Below, piece after piece: positions 43,966 through 53,651 of a stretch of 64,000 bases of DNA. The DNA is from Acidicapsa ligni (GTDB lineage Bacteria > Acidobacteriota > Terriglobia > Terriglobales > Acidobacteriaceae): positions 897,250 to 961,249 of the forward strand of contig NZ_JAGSYG010000003.1 in NCBI RefSeq assembly GCF_025685655.1. Direction: 5' to 3'. Made by a program: the position numbers and the translations under genes. Every line of letters starts with the position of its first letter. Within the stretch, counting starts at the first letter, position 1. A model generated the notes under the pieces. It was not told the DNA's origin, did not search any database, and saw only the letters and a program-made list of their open reading frames with translations.

Positions 43966-46900
43966 TTAGAAGTTGAATTTGGCGGCGAACTCGATGGTTC
44001 GAGCTTCGTTGACCACCGATGAGATAACCCCAACGGAGGCAGGGTTGGATATGGCCGAGCTTGGGACTCCGAAGTTCGGATGGTTGGCGATATTGAAGAC
44101 CTCACCACGGAGCTGCAGCTTATAACGTTCACCGATAGAAGTGTTCTTCTCGATGTTCATATCCCAGTTCTGGTAGTTCGGTCCGCGGAGCATGTCGTAG
44201 CCCGAGTTACCGAACGTGTAAGGAGCAGGTGCAGCGAATGCTGCCGGGTTGAACCACTCCGCGTTGGTCTTGTGAGACGGATAGATTGCTACTCCAGGAA
44301 CGCGGTCTGCGCGCCCCGACGCACCGTACACCTGGCTGCCAGGTGCGGTATATGTGACGGAAAACGGCTGGCCTGTCTGGAATGATGTGAGACCAGCCAA
44401 CTGCCATCCACTGATGATTTTGTTTGTGAATTCATTCGCCTTGCTGAACAGTATCTTGTTCCTGCCGAACGGCAGCTCATAGGCGTAGCTGACCTCAAGT
44501 GTCTGCGGTGTGATGCTGGAGATCGGACCATAAGAGTCGCCGATCGCTGTCGGATTCTGATGGTTTTCAATACCTAACACGCGTATCCACTGGTACTCGG
44601 CATTCACCATCAAGCCGTGTTTATACTGCTTGTGCAGACCGACCTGCAACGAGTTGCCCGTCGTGTGATACAGGGGATCAAAGGTATCCATAATCGTCGA
44701 AAAGGGCTGGAATGGCCGACGCGATTGCTCCACGGTTGCTCCAGGCGCCGCATAGTTGATGTCCGGTTCTGTATTGCCGGTGCCGCCGTGATTGTTCTGG
44801 TGGATGGTGCGCTGGCCTACGTAACCAATGCGCAGATCAATTGCGCCTGGCAATTGTTGCTCAATCGCGAGGTTGTACTGCTCGGTGTAGGGCGTAATTG
44901 GCTTGTGCTCAGCAATCGTCGTAGGATTGGCTGCAACTGAGGGATTTGCAGCAAAGGGCGCATTCATCGTAAGCGTCGGCGATGTGCTGTTTGTATACGA
45001 GAGACTGCTGACAAACGGCAGGTTGCTGAATCCGCCGTCTACATAAGACGAGGGCAGCAGGTTGTAGTACTGGCCCACAGCGCCGCGGATGACCGTCTTC
45101 GGAAAAAGCTGATAGGCAAAGCCGAAACGCGGTGCGATATTCGTCATTGGCTGACCTAGATAAGCGAACATGCTGGTCGGTAAGCCCACCGTCGGCGCAA
45201 GCACCGTATCCGGAATGTAAGCAGCGTTGCTCCCAGCAGGATACGCCTTCGCGAAGACGACAACTTTACCAATGCTAGGCACGAAGAGCGATTCCGTACC
45301 ATACGGGTTGTCGTGGAAACGTTGCAGATCATACCGAATGCCATAGTTGATCGTCAGCTTGGGCAGCGGCTTCCAATCATCCTGGATGTAGATGCCATAC
45401 TGGCTCGAATTGAATCGCACTACGTAGTCATGCGGAGTCGCATTGGCCGTCGTGTTTGGGAACCCAAGCAAAAAGTCAGCGTAAGCAATGCCCGTGTACC
45501 GCCCTGTAAAGGTGAAGGCGCCATGCGATTGCGAGCTGTCTTGCCAGGAATCGTTGTATAGATAAGAGGCGCCAGCTTTGATAGTGTGCTTCGGAAGAAC
45601 CTTGGTGAGCGCGGTATTGCCTTGATACGTCTGCTCAAGATTCTTGGAGCCGGCTTCGCTGAAGGCTGTGATGTTGGTAATGTTCAGTGACGGCGCGCCT
45701 TCGAGCAGTTGAGGTCCCAAGCCGGGGATTATCGACGAGAAATCGGTCTTGTAGTTCTGCGCATCGCGATAAAGCGGTAAGTGCAGGTAAGAAATATAGC
45801 TGTCGAGCAACAGGGTGGGTGAGAACGTATGAGTCCACCCAGCGACAAAGATGTCGTTATGTTCACCATCGCGCGCTACGCCTCCAACAAGACTGGACCC
45901 GCTGCCCTGGGTAGCTACGTCTGCAAATGGTCCATAGTACGCTCGAAGCCACGTTGCCCTAATCTGATCGCGATCGTTGACCTTATGATCGAGCCGTAAA
46001 TTGAAGCGCGTAACTTCGGTAGTGTGTGGAACCAGCTCGAAGGTGTTGACGCCCGTCGTCTGCGTCGTCGACTGAGGAAGCAGCAGGTTCTGCAACTGAA
46101 CGTCGACCAGGTTGAAAGGAACATTAATCTTGTTTCCAGGGAACGGCTGCTTTGTCAGAGGATTGATGATGACCGTGTTTGGTGCTGAAGGCGTGGCGCA
46201 GCTACCTCCAGCCAAAAAGCAACTGAAGTCTCCATTACGCTCGGCTGTCGTAGGCTGGGTGCTGGTAAGGGGATTGGATTGGGTAAGATGGAATCCCTCG
46301 TAGCTGGCAAAAAAGAAAGACCTGTCTCTGCCGTTGTAAAGATGAGGGATATAGATAGGCCCGCTAAGGTTCCCACTGTATTCGTTGCGCTGGTAGGGAG
46401 GCCGTGCTGGGGCAGCAGGAGCCGCACCAAAGAAGTAAGGCTTTGCCCCCGTCCCGCGGCTCCGATTGAACTCCAACGCTTCGCCATGCAACGCATTGCC
46501 ACCGCTGGCACTCACAATAATGACCTGGTTAGGTTGATTAAACTCTGCGGGTGCACCCTGCGTAATGACCTTGAACTCGGCCAGTGCGTCGAGCGGTGGC
46601 ACTTCGCCTTCTCCACGCTGCAGTTCGATCTCCTCATTGGTAACGCCGTCGAGAGTAAAGCCGACGTCTCCATAGGAGTTGCGTTGGTTCGTACCAAAAG
46701 CAAGTGTCACACCACGGACCGGCACTTGATCCTGGGCAGCGACGTCCTGCACGCCGGGTACAAGGTTAATGAGGCCGAGAATGCTCACGTGGCCATTCAG
46801 CGGAGTGTTCTGGATGGTGGCACTGTCAACGACCAGCCCTACAGAGGAGGTCTCGGTCTGGATGACAGGATCTTCTCCAGTCACGGTCACCGTTTGCTGG

Positions 46901-47304
46901 TTCGATCCGACGGTTAGCTTGGCATCGATCTTCGCCACCTGATCGATTGCAAGCGTGAAACTGTCCTTCTGAAAGACTTCAAATCCAGTCTTCTCCACTC
47001 GGAGGCTATACATGCCTGGGGGCAGTTGTGTAACGGTATAGGACCCAACGTCGGAACTGGTTACGGTATGGATCGCGTTCGTATCGATCTGACGAATCGT
47101 TACAGTTGCTCCGGATATCGTGGCTCCACTCGCATCGGTTACCGCACCCGTAATAGATCCCGTAATACCCTGGCCCAACAAATTCGAACCACCTGCAAGG
47201 GCCAGTATGAATAGCAATCCACAATGAAGAGCAAAGTACCTTCGTATTCGACGGCTCATAATCTTCTTAAGTTCTTTTGGCATCTCCAACAACAGCGCTT
47301 TCAT
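43966..47304 (-). CDS. Oar-like TonB-dependent outer-membrane protein with carboxypeptidase-regulatory domain
   Basis: 1,112 residues from ATG 47304, which has AAGGAG five bases upstream. Order: signal peptide ('CGLLFILALAGGSNLLGQ'), a CarboxypepD-regulatory/SdrD-like beta-sandwich ('GSITGAVTDASGATISGATV', about 45-125), a plug-like part ('LINLVPGVQDVAAQDQVPV'), then a large barrel ending 'RTIEFAAKFNF'. These proteins are abundant in Acidobacteriota and probably import sugars, peptides or other polymers; the ligand is not predictable. It is divergent from a ToxR-like regulator, with an 18-base inverted repeat between, close to its start. Confidence 0.92.
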   Translation of the reverse strand: MKALLLEMPKELKKIMSRRIRRYFALHCGLLFILALAGGSNLLGQGITGSITGAVTDASGATISGATVTIRQIDTNAIHTVTSSDVGSYTVTQLPPGMYSLRVEKTGFEVFQKDSFTLAIDQVAKIDAKLTVGSNQQTVTVTGEDPVIQTETSSVGLVVDSATIQNTPLNGHVSILGLINLVPGVQDVAAQDQVPVRGVTLAFGTNQRNSYGDVGFTLDGVTNEEIELQRGEGEVPPLDALAEFKVITQGAPAEFNQPNQVIIVSASGGNALHGEALEFNRSRGTGAKPYFFGAAPAAPARPPYQRNEYSGNLSGPIYIPHLYNGRDRSFFFASYEGFHLTQSNPLTSTQPTTAERNGDFSCFLAGGSCATPSAPNTVIINPLTKQPFPGNKINVPFNLVDVQLQNLLLPQSTTQTTGVNTFELVPHTTEVTRFNLRLDHKVNDRDQIRATWLRAYYGPFADVATQGSGSSLVGGVARDGEHNDIFVAGWTHTFSPTLLLDSYISYLHLPLYRDAQNYKTDFSSIIPGLGPQLLEGAPSLNITNITAFSEAGSKNLEQTYQGNTALTKVLPKHTIKAGASYLYNDSWQDSSQSHGAFTFTGRYTGIAYADFLLGFPNTTANATPHDYVVRFNSSQYGIYIQDDWKPLPKLTINYGIRYDLQRFHDNPYGTESLFVPSIGKVVVFAKAYPAGSNAAYIPDTVLAPTVGLPTSMFAYLGQPMTNIAPRFGFAYQLFPKTVIRGAVGQYYNLLPSSYVDGGFSNLPFVSSLSYTNSTSPTLTMNAPFAANPSVAANPTTIAEHKPITPYTEQYNLAIEQQLPGAIDLRIGYVGQRTIHQNNHGGTGNTEPDINYAAPGATVEQSRRPFQPFSTIMDTFDPLYHTTGNSLQVGLHKQYKHGLMVNAEYQWIRVLGIENHQNPTAIGDSYGPISSITPQTLEVSYAYELPFGRNKILFSKANEFTNKIISGWQLAGLTSFQTGQPFSVTYTAPGSQVYGASGRADRVPGVAIYPSHKTNAEWFNPAAFAAPAPYTFGNSGYDMLRGPNYQNWDMNIEKNTSIGERYKLQLRGEVFNIANHPNFGVPSSAISNPASVGVISSVVNEARTIEFAAKFNF

Positions 47305-47333
47305 CCCATCTCCTTTTTTCTTTTGGCCTGAGG

Positions 47334-47351
47334 TTTCGCACAAGTGCGAAA
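47334..47351. repeat. Inverted repeat close upstream of the Oar-like gene
   Basis: TTTCGCA (47334-47340), CAAG, TGCGAAA (47345-47351), seven perfect pairs. It lies 30 bases before the receptor start, within the divergent region shared with the ToxR-like regulator. Possible operator or leader hairpin. Confidence 0.45.
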
Positions 47352-47593
47352 AAGAGACTCACCTGCAGTCCTGATGAATTCGAGTATTCGGTGGAGGCTA
47401 TCCGGGCGGTAGGGGTTTTCCTTGTGTAGATAAATTGACACATTGTGGCCAAGCTATCGTCTGTAGAATCAACAAAAAATGTTCTGTGTTTTGCGTGTGC
47501 ATACATGTGTACGATAGCGGCAAATGCTTTGATTTACCCAGCATTCATCAAAGCACCTTACACTTTATTCAAGAAGCGAGTTTGAATCCCGCC

Positions 47594-49057
47594 ATGCAAA
47601 CCTTGGAGTCATCACCAAAGATCGTCGCGGGCATTGTTCCAGACACGAAAGTCGCACTTACCACCGACGCGGCCTTGCATGCGAAGGATCCCCGCTGGCA
47701 ACTTGCGCAACGAATTGCAGCTAGTGGCAGCCTGGGACGTTCACGTCTTCTTACCGACTTTCTGCTCTATATTGTTGATCGCCACATCCACGATCGCACT
47801 GACGAGATTACAGAGCAACAAATCGGAATTCTAGTATTCGGAAGAGCCGAAGGCTACGATGCGAATGACGATAATATCGTTCGCAGTTACGCGAGAAACC
47901 TGCGTAAACGAATCGGAGAGTACTTCGCCACTGAGGGTAAAGAGGAATCACTACGGCTCGAGATTCCTCGTGGTGGATACACTCCATCATTCTCCGTTGT
48001 TAGATCAGAACCAGAATCACCAACGAAGAATCTGAATCTTCCACGGCCCATCCTTCCGCAGATAAATGACGACGCAGATATAACCTCAGACGCTTCCTCT
48101 ATACCAGAATTAGAAGCACACCCTCTGACTCTGTCTCCAACTGTTGAGGCACCCGCGATACTTCCCTGGCACATCGCATTCGGTGCGGTCCTTCGCAAAT
48201 ACGGAGTAGTTCTCGCACTCTGTATCGGTATCCTTCTGGGGCTGGGTGGCACCGCTTTGCGACCGCTGCCATTCCTTAAGCGCGCATTTCCTCCACCCTC
48301 TGAAGCTGCATCGATTGGCCTATGGTCCCAGATATTCAGCAACGATCGAGACACCTTCATCGTGCCTTCGGACGATGGCCTGATCATCATGCAAAGACTT
48401 ACCGCGCGCCCGGTCCCCATCTCGAGCTATGTCAATGGAAGTTATCGAACCGATGTCAAAACGGAAGGAGATTCGGGCGCTCCCGAGATCCTCAAACTCG
48501 GTGGTCGGCGTTATACCAGCGTAGTCGATCTGGCTTTTGTCGCTCACATAGCTCAATTGGATGAAGTCGTACCCGAACGCATGGTGATCCGATATGCACG
48601 AGACCTGCGCATGGACGACCTCCGAACCGGGAACGCTATTTTAATCGGTTCTACCGAAGCCAATCCTTGGATCCAACTATTTCAACCTCACATGAACTTT
48701 CATTTCAGCATCAATCCGGGTTCTAACACACCATCCGGAATACTCAACTTACATCCACGGGCCGGGGAGAACACCCTCTATGGCACTGCGGACGAGAATC
48801 GCACCTACGGTCTCATCGCCTATGTGCCGAATCTCACGTCTACAGGGCATGTCCTGATCGTTGGCGGACTGAACACCGCCGGCACCGAAGCAGCAACTAC
48901 CTTCCTGCTCACCCCATCGCTGATGATGCCAACGCTACAACGTGCAAAAATAGCTCATGGTGGCCTTCAGTCATTCGAAATGATTGTAGGCGCCGCCAAT
49001 ATTGCTACAAATGCATCGGCCCCGCAATTAATCCTGGAACGAATAGGTCTCCCCTAA
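47594..49057 (+). CDS. Membrane-anchored ToxR/CadC-like transcription regulator
   Basis: 487 residues. Residues about 25-130 form a winged-helix DNA-binding domain ('LLTDFLLYIVDRH', 'NIVRSYARNLRKRI', 'LRLEIPRGGYTPSF'). A linker leads to one membrane helix ('VVLALCIGILLGLGGTAL', about 215-235) and a 250-residue outer domain ('FIVPSDDGLIIMQRL', 'NAILIGSTEANPWIQL'). A signal sensed outside could thus act directly on DNA. The ATG at 47594 has a poor ribosome site; a longer form is possible. It is divergent from the Oar-like receptor, which is the likely target. This architecture is known in Acidobacteriota but little studied. Confidence 0.8.
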   Translation: MQTLESSPKIVAGIVPDTKVALTTDAALHAKDPRWQLAQRIAASGSLGRSRLLTDFLLYIVDRHIHDRTDEITEQQIGILVFGRAEGYDANDDNIVRSYARNLRKRIGEYFATEGKEESLRLEIPRGGYTPSFSVVRSEPESPTKNLNLPRPILPQINDDADITSDASSIPELEAHPLTLSPTVEAPAILPWHIAFGAVLRKYGVVLALCIGILLGLGGTALRPLPFLKRAFPPPSEAASIGLWSQIFSNDRDTFIVPSDDGLIIMQRLTARPVPISSYVNGSYRTDVKTEGDSGAPEILKLGGRRYTSVVDLAFVAHIAQLDEVVPERMVIRYARDLRMDDLRTGNAILIGSTEANPWIQLFQPHMNFHFSINPGSNTPSGILNLHPRAGENTLYGTADENRTYGLIAYVPNLTSTGHVLIVGGLNTAGTEAATTFLLTPSLMMPTLQRAKIAHGGLQSFEMIVGAANIATNASAPQLILERIGLP

Positions 49058-49163
49058 ACCGTATCGACACATTCACTTTTGCAATAGGAAGATCGCAGCT
49101 TGGGAAAAAGCCTACAGTGCTTCTTGAGATAGATTGTGCCCTATACCTTCGTCTTCAATCTCA

Positions 49164-50198
49164 TCAGGATTGAAGAACGCCACTAAGCGCAAGCGACCGA
49201 TTGTGAGATTCCGGAGAGAAAATGTCCGGCAGGACATTTGTGTCCACCGTAGATCGCCTCGGCGACTTGGAAAATCCAAGCTTTTCCATGCGTGAGATCA
49301 AAGTTGTGCGTGGTATCCCAAGCTTCGCGGCGGCTCCATTACTGCCGCCGATGGTCCAATTGGTTTCATGGAGAGTTCGATGAATATGGGCTCTTTCCGC
49401 ATCGGCAAGTGTAACGACATCTCTTGTTTGAGGGACAGGGGCGATGAACCTGAGATCCCTCTCGCGTGGAGTGAGAACATCGCCGGAAGATGTGATCAAT
49501 GCGCGTTCCACAAAGTTCTGAAGTTCGCGAATATTGCCAGGCCAATGGTACTCGGTCAACCGCTCGATAAGCTCGTTTGGAATATGGATCACATGCCTTC
49601 CAAGCCGTTCATTAAACCGATTGACGAAACAACGAACCAGCAATGGGATATCGCCTTTGCGTTGTCTGAGAGGCGGAAGTGCGATAGGAAAGACGCTCAA
49701 TCGGTAGTAGAGATCCGCTCTAAAGGACTTCTCCTCGACCATTTGTTGAAGATGAAGATTTGTAGCAGCAATAATTCGCACATCAACTTGTGTTGTTCGG
49801 CTGCTGCCGACCCGCTCGAACTGCTGCTCCTGGAGAACGCGTAAGAGCTTCGGCTGCAATTCCAGTGGCATATCACCAATCTCGTCGAGAAATAACGTCC
49901 CTCCATGAGCCGTCTGGAACCGGCCAATCGTCCGTTCGACCGCACCGGTGAAAGCCCCTTTCTCATGTCCGAACAACTCGCTCTCAAGCAGCGTAGATGG
50001 GATTGCAGCGCAGTTGATCGCAACGAATGGCTTATTACGCCTCGAACCGTTGTCATGAACTGCTCTCGCCACAACCTCCTTCCCTGTGCCGGTCTCTCCT
50101 TGAATCAAGATGGCGCAGTTCAGTGGGGCTACCATATCTATGTCTTCTATCACGCTGCGAAATGTATTGCTTGAACCGATTAGATTATTCGAGAACAT
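49164..50198 (-). CDS. Sigma-54-dependent activator without sensory domain
   Basis: 344 residues. It starts directly with the AAA+ domain: Walker A 'GETGTGKE' (34-41), the sigma-54 contact loop 'GAFTGA' (81-86), '[11 protein letters not shown]' (Walker B) and '[18 protein letters not shown]'. A Fis-type HTH closes the protein ('[20 protein letters not shown]'). The usual N-terminal GAF, PAS or receiver domain is absent, and the ATG has AAGGA seven bases upstream, so it is not truncated by annotation. It may be always active or controlled by a partner, as PspF is. It lies 259 bases downstream of the multicopper oxidase gene on the same strand. Confidence 0.93.
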   Translation of the reverse strand: MFSNNLIGSSNTFRSVIEDIDMVAPLNCAILIQGETGTGKEVVARAVHDNGSRRNKPFVAINCAAIPSTLLESELFGHEKGAFTGAVERTIGRFQTAHGGTLFLDEIGDMPLELQPKLLRVLQEQQFERVGSSRTTQVDVRIIAATNLHLQQMVEEKSFRADLYYRLSVFPIALPPLRQRKGDIPLLVRCFVNRFNERLGRHVIHIPNELIERLTEYHWPGNIRELQNFVERALITSSGDVLTPRERDLRFIAPVPQTRDVVTLADAERAHIHRTLHETNWTIGGSNGAAAKLGIPRTTLISRMEKLGFSKSPRRSTVDTNVLPDIFSPESHNRSLALSGVLQS

Positions 50199-50457
50199 AT
50201 TTTTATCCTTGCCGGTGTGATCAGATCACGAGCCGATTCACTGACTCTTACATAATCCACGACAGCTACGACAAACGGTTTGGATTGCTCGGCCAATACC
50301 ATTACTCCCAGCTACAGCGTCATCGTAGCTCGGCCAGAAGAGGTTGCCAATCATCACTTTGTATAGATGATCCTCATGCAAACACAGAGGTTGGAGCCAG
50401 GTCTTCAACCCTCATAAGCCCGCGAGTACGGAGACGAAGGTTGGGAGACGAAACATC

Positions 50458-51972
50458 TCACTCAAAGCGAATCTTCGCCATCATGCCTTTATCTTCATGC
50501 TTGAGCAGATGGCAATGGAAGACGGAGATACCCCGAATGATTGGATCCATAAAATCCATAATGAGGTCGAGAGATTGGCCCGGCTCTAAATTAACTGTAT
50601 CCATCCATTTCGGGTTGCTGATAGACGTTCCATCGTTTCCATAAACAAGAAAGTGCACTTGATGGATATGAAAAGGATGGACCTCGTGTGTGCGATTCAC
50701 CACCTGCCAATGGACATAGCTGCCCGTCTTAACAGTCACCATAGGATCATCGGATGGTTGGTACTTCTTGTTATTGATGTAGAAGCCATTTTTGTCTTCT
50801 GTGAAATTCACGACGAAAGCAGCATCGCGCTTCTCCAAGTCCTTTACGGCCTGGGAGGAAAGATGTCTATAAACAGCCTTCTGAGAATCTGCCGCTCCAT
50901 GTTTGCTGCGCGTTGGTGCATCCTGCCGCCCGGCAGGGTCCAGATCCGCAATCACCATCGCTGGATTCGGGTCTCCGTCTGGGCCTGTGTTTACGCAAAG
51001 GCTTCGGAGGGACGCCTTCGCACCAGAGGTAGAACCGGTCACAATCACTTCAAGTCGCCCTGCTGGAGCTAATAAAACATGCTGCGCCGACTCAGTAGGG
51101 CGATCGGGATTGTGATAACCGAGAGGCATTCCATCGAGTGCCACTGTGATCATGTCTTCTGAGTCGATCATGAGATCTGCATAGAGATCAGGAGAGGCAT
51201 TAACAATGCGCCAAAACTGTTTCTCGCCGGGTGCAATTGCTATCTTCGGCCGCACTGCTCCATTGACCGTAAAGATTCTTCCGGGATCTCCGGTTGCTTC
51301 TCCACAAGTAGTTTGCGAAATATCAACTGCTGCTGTGAGGCGCTTCGAAGCTTCATCGCCTTGATGAAGCTCAGCGTCGCGCAGGATCAGTATTTGTTCT
51401 TTGAGTCCGCGGAGTTCAGGAACATACCGCTCGATGCCTTCGACAACGATGGCCCCTGACATTCCATCAAGATCCTGCTGATAGCTCTCACCGTGAGGGT
51501 GAGTATGGTACCAATAAAGCCCCGACGGCTGATTGAGCGGTATATCCACCGTGTAGCGAAGCGATTCGCCAGGCATTGCCATCATCGATATGACATCGTC
51601 TTGCGGAGATTCGGGAGAAACATGCAGCCCGTGAAAATGAAGATTACTCATGTTCATGCATGGACCGTCTACGCAAACTTCGCCCGATGAAGCTCGCATA
51701 CGATTCAAATACGTTATACGGAGTTTTTGACCGGGCGATACGCGAATAACTGGAGGGACTTCCCTGCCCTCGAAAGAGAACGCTCCGCGCCCCGAGACTG
51801 GATCGTTCACCGCACTCAACACCAATGGCGTTCGCACATCAGGAGGTTTGGGTAACGGTACTCCAATTGGAGGCAATGCAGCCTGAGCCGATAGAATCTC
51901 GCCAGCAAGCGCAAAAGCGCATGCGAATAACCCTAAGGTTCTCAGGGCGCGTCCGAGCGAACGTGTTTTCAT
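50458..51972 (-). CDS. Multicopper oxidase, laccase-like
   Basis: 504 residues from ATG 51972, with AAGGG six bases upstream. Signal peptide ('LFACAFALAGEILSAQA'). The three cupredoxin domains carry the four copper motifs: 'LHFHGLHVSPES', 'YWYHTHPHGES', 'HPFHIHQVHF' and 'FHCHLLKHEDKGMM'. The axial position after the last His is Met, seen in bacterial laccases of lower potential. It oxidises phenols or metal ions and reduces oxygen to water in the periplasm. It is 96 bases downstream of the bicupin gene and probably shares its transcript. Confidence 0.92.
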   Translation of the reverse strand: MKTRSLGRALRTLGLFACAFALAGEILSAQAALPPIGVPLPKPPDVRTPLVLSAVNDPVSGRGAFSFEGREVPPVIRVSPGQKLRITYLNRMRASSGEVCVDGPCMNMSNLHFHGLHVSPESPQDDVISMMAMPGESLRYTVDIPLNQPSGLYWYHTHPHGESYQQDLDGMSGAIVVEGIERYVPELRGLKEQILILRDAELHQGDEASKRLTAAVDISQTTCGEATGDPGRIFTVNGAVRPKIAIAPGEKQFWRIVNASPDLYADLMIDSEDMITVALDGMPLGYHNPDRPTESAQHVLLAPAGRLEVIVTGSTSGAKASLRSLCVNTGPDGDPNPAMVIADLDPAGRQDAPTRSKHGAADSQKAVYRHLSSQAVKDLEKRDAAFVVNFTEDKNGFYINNKKYQPSDDPMVTVKTGSYVHWQVVNRTHEVHPFHIHQVHFLVYGNDGTSISNPKWMDTVNLEPGQSLDLIMDFMDPIIRGISVFHCHLLKHEDKGMMAKIRFE

Positions 51973-52068
51973 CGTACCCTTTCCGAAATTGAATAGCATT
52001 GGACTGCGCAATCGGAGAGCCACATGACTGGACTCGTACATGCAGCTCGTGCCTGATAACGACAACAC

Positions 52069-53334
52069 TTAGATGACCCCTTGATTCTCTGAGGGAATCT
52101 TCATCACTTGTGCTTTGTCGATGTTCAGGTGCGCTTTGAGCATCTCGCTCGGAACACGCCTTAGCCATTGGTTCAGCGATATATCCTGGAACTCATCCGT
52201 GGCGAATGTCTCAAGAAACACGAGGTCCGTGTCGCCGGTGTTTTCGATGTAATGTGGTGCGTTATTGGGAACATAACCCACATCATTGGCATTGAAGTCC
52301 ATCGTGCGAGCATTGTCGACCGGGAAAAAAACGGTCATGCGGCCCTTCCCCGCAATATAGAACTGCCACTCTGAGTCATGCGGATGCCAATGCATCTCGC
52401 GCATACCACCTGGCTTCACCGTAACCAGCGCAGCTGCGATATGTTTTGAGACCGGGAAGTTTTTCGAATCTACGATGCGTACTTCCCCGCCCTTACTGGA
52501 TTTCGTTGGCGCCATAGATTTGAGATGGAAGGTGTACTGGCTGTGAGCCGCGACCGATTCTCCACCGATTTCTGCCTTGTCCGCAGCAAGCGAACCCGGT
52601 TCTTTCCCCGGAAAAATGTAGAGCGGCGCCTTTGGAGCATTGGCGAACGCGTCTGCATCCAATCCAGTATTCTTCGCAAGAACCTCGGGCGGAGTATGAG
52701 CGAGCCACTCAGAGAGGAGCATCGTTCCATCCTCAGAGAAGCCACCCTGATTAAATACGAGCAGGAACTCCGTTCCGTCGGGACCAAGACCCTGGATAGA
52801 GTGCGGATGTCCAGCCGGAAAAATCCAGAGATCACCCTCCTCCACGTCGCCGATGAACATATTTCCATCGGGCTGCATCACGGTAACGCGGGCCTTGCCA
52901 TAAAGAACGTACGCCCATTCGTCCGCTGTATGCCAGTGCATCTCACGATAACTGCCGGCGGTGAGGCGCATGTTTACGCCCGCGATGTCTTTTGAAGAGG
53001 GCAGCACGCGCTCAGTCACTTCGTGGGTCCAACCACCCTCTTCGACACGCTTCTTGACGAGATCGAAGGAATACCACATCGGCATAACATCGCCATGATC
53101 GGTTGGCGGCGGAGTATTAGAGTTTGGGTTCAGGGCCAAAAGCCCCTTGTTCTCCTGTCCTGGATCACTGGACGAGTGATCCTGCTCGGCTTTCTGAGTG
53201 CTTACTTTTTCTTGGGCATGAGCAGTCAGGCCTGCGAATGCAGCTGTGGCCAGCGCTGCAGAACTTAGCCCTAGAAAGCTGCGGCGGTTTGGATGCTCCA
53301 GAGAGATTAAATCGTCTGTACGGTCATTCATCAT
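52069..53334 (-). CDS. oxdC: Tat-exported bicupin, oxalate-decarboxylase-like
   Basis: 421 residues. Tat signal 'NRRSFLGLSSAALATAAF'. Two cupin domains each have the manganese-binding motif: 'YREMHWHTADEWAYVL' in the first and 'MREMHWHPHDSEWQFYI' in the second. The first is followed by 'FSEDGTMLLSEWL', which matches the lid of oxalate decarboxylase (SENST in B. subtilis). The lid Glu needed for decarboxylation is kept, while its flanking residues differ. It likely turns oxalate into formate and CO2 outside the cytoplasm. Two adjacent ATGs (53334, 53331) are possible starts. A good promoter is 90-110 bases upstream. Confidence 0.92.
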   Translation of the reverse strand: MMNDRTDDLISLEHPNRRSFLGLSSAALATAAFAGLTAHAQEKVSTQKAEQDHSSSDPGQENKGLLALNPNSNTPPPTDHGDVMPMWYSFDLVKKRVEEGGWTHEVTERVLPSSKDIAGVNMRLTAGSYREMHWHTADEWAYVLYGKARVTVMQPDGNMFIGDVEEGDLWIFPAGHPHSIQGLGPDGTEFLLVFNQGGFSEDGTMLLSEWLAHTPPEVLAKNTGLDADAFANAPKAPLYIFPGKEPGSLAADKAEIGGESVAAHSQYTFHLKSMAPTKSSKGGEVRIVDSKNFPVSKHIAAALVTVKPGGMREMHWHPHDSEWQFYIAGKGRMTVFFPVDNARTMDFNANDVGYVPNNAPHYIENTGDTDLVFLETFATDEFQDISLNQWLRRVPSEMLKAHLNIDKAQVMKIPSENQGVI

Positions 53335-53420
53335 CGCAACCTTTCGTCATAAGGAATAAATGGCATGTGAAACGATTCTGACAGTAGCGATACAGAACGG
53401 AAATGACAACTATCTCTTTA

Positions 53421-53448
53421 TATATATCCGCCCATAGAATCGTGACAA
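53421..53448 (-). promoter_or_regulatory. Sigma-70-like promoter of the bicupin/multicopper oxidase pair
   Basis: On the minus strand TTGTCA (53448-53443) and TATATA (about 53426-53421) are 16 bases apart. The transcript would have a leader of about 80 bases before the bicupin ATG. Confidence 0.5.
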
Positions 53449-53467
53449 CAGCTATTGTGGTCCATCA

Positions 53468-53502
53468 GCCCAGGAAGAAGAGGCTGCTCACAGCCACTGG
53501 GC
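53468..53502. terminator. Nested hairpin after the phosphatase gene
   Basis: Outer pairs GCCCAG/CTGGGC (53468-53473, 53497-53502) enclose GGCTG/CAGCC with a four-base loop. It lies about 150 bases past the phosphatase stop. No T-run, so termination is only possible. Confidence 0.4.
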
Positions 53503-53651
53503 GCCGAAGGCACACGGCTTCAGCCATTTGGAAGTTACATCGAACTATGGCAGAGTTCTCTTCTGTTTAATATTGAATCCAAACTATCCCGTAAATAGAG
53601 CGGAGGTAAATCGCTCATCGATTAAGTTACCTTTGAGAACATTCTGATAAC

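Larger units (their letters stand above)
53335..53651. other. Intergenic region upstream of the bicupin gene
   Basis: 317 bases between the phosphatase stop and the bicupin start, both on the minus strand. It contains a nested hairpin and a minus-strand promoter (listed separately). No further gene recognised and no sigma-54 -24/-12 site seen. Confidence 0.5.

Noticed and set aside
43860..44132. Longer N-terminus for the short phospholipase C
   Set aside because: It would overlap the end of the Oar-like gene and put 91 low-complexity residues before the Tat signal.
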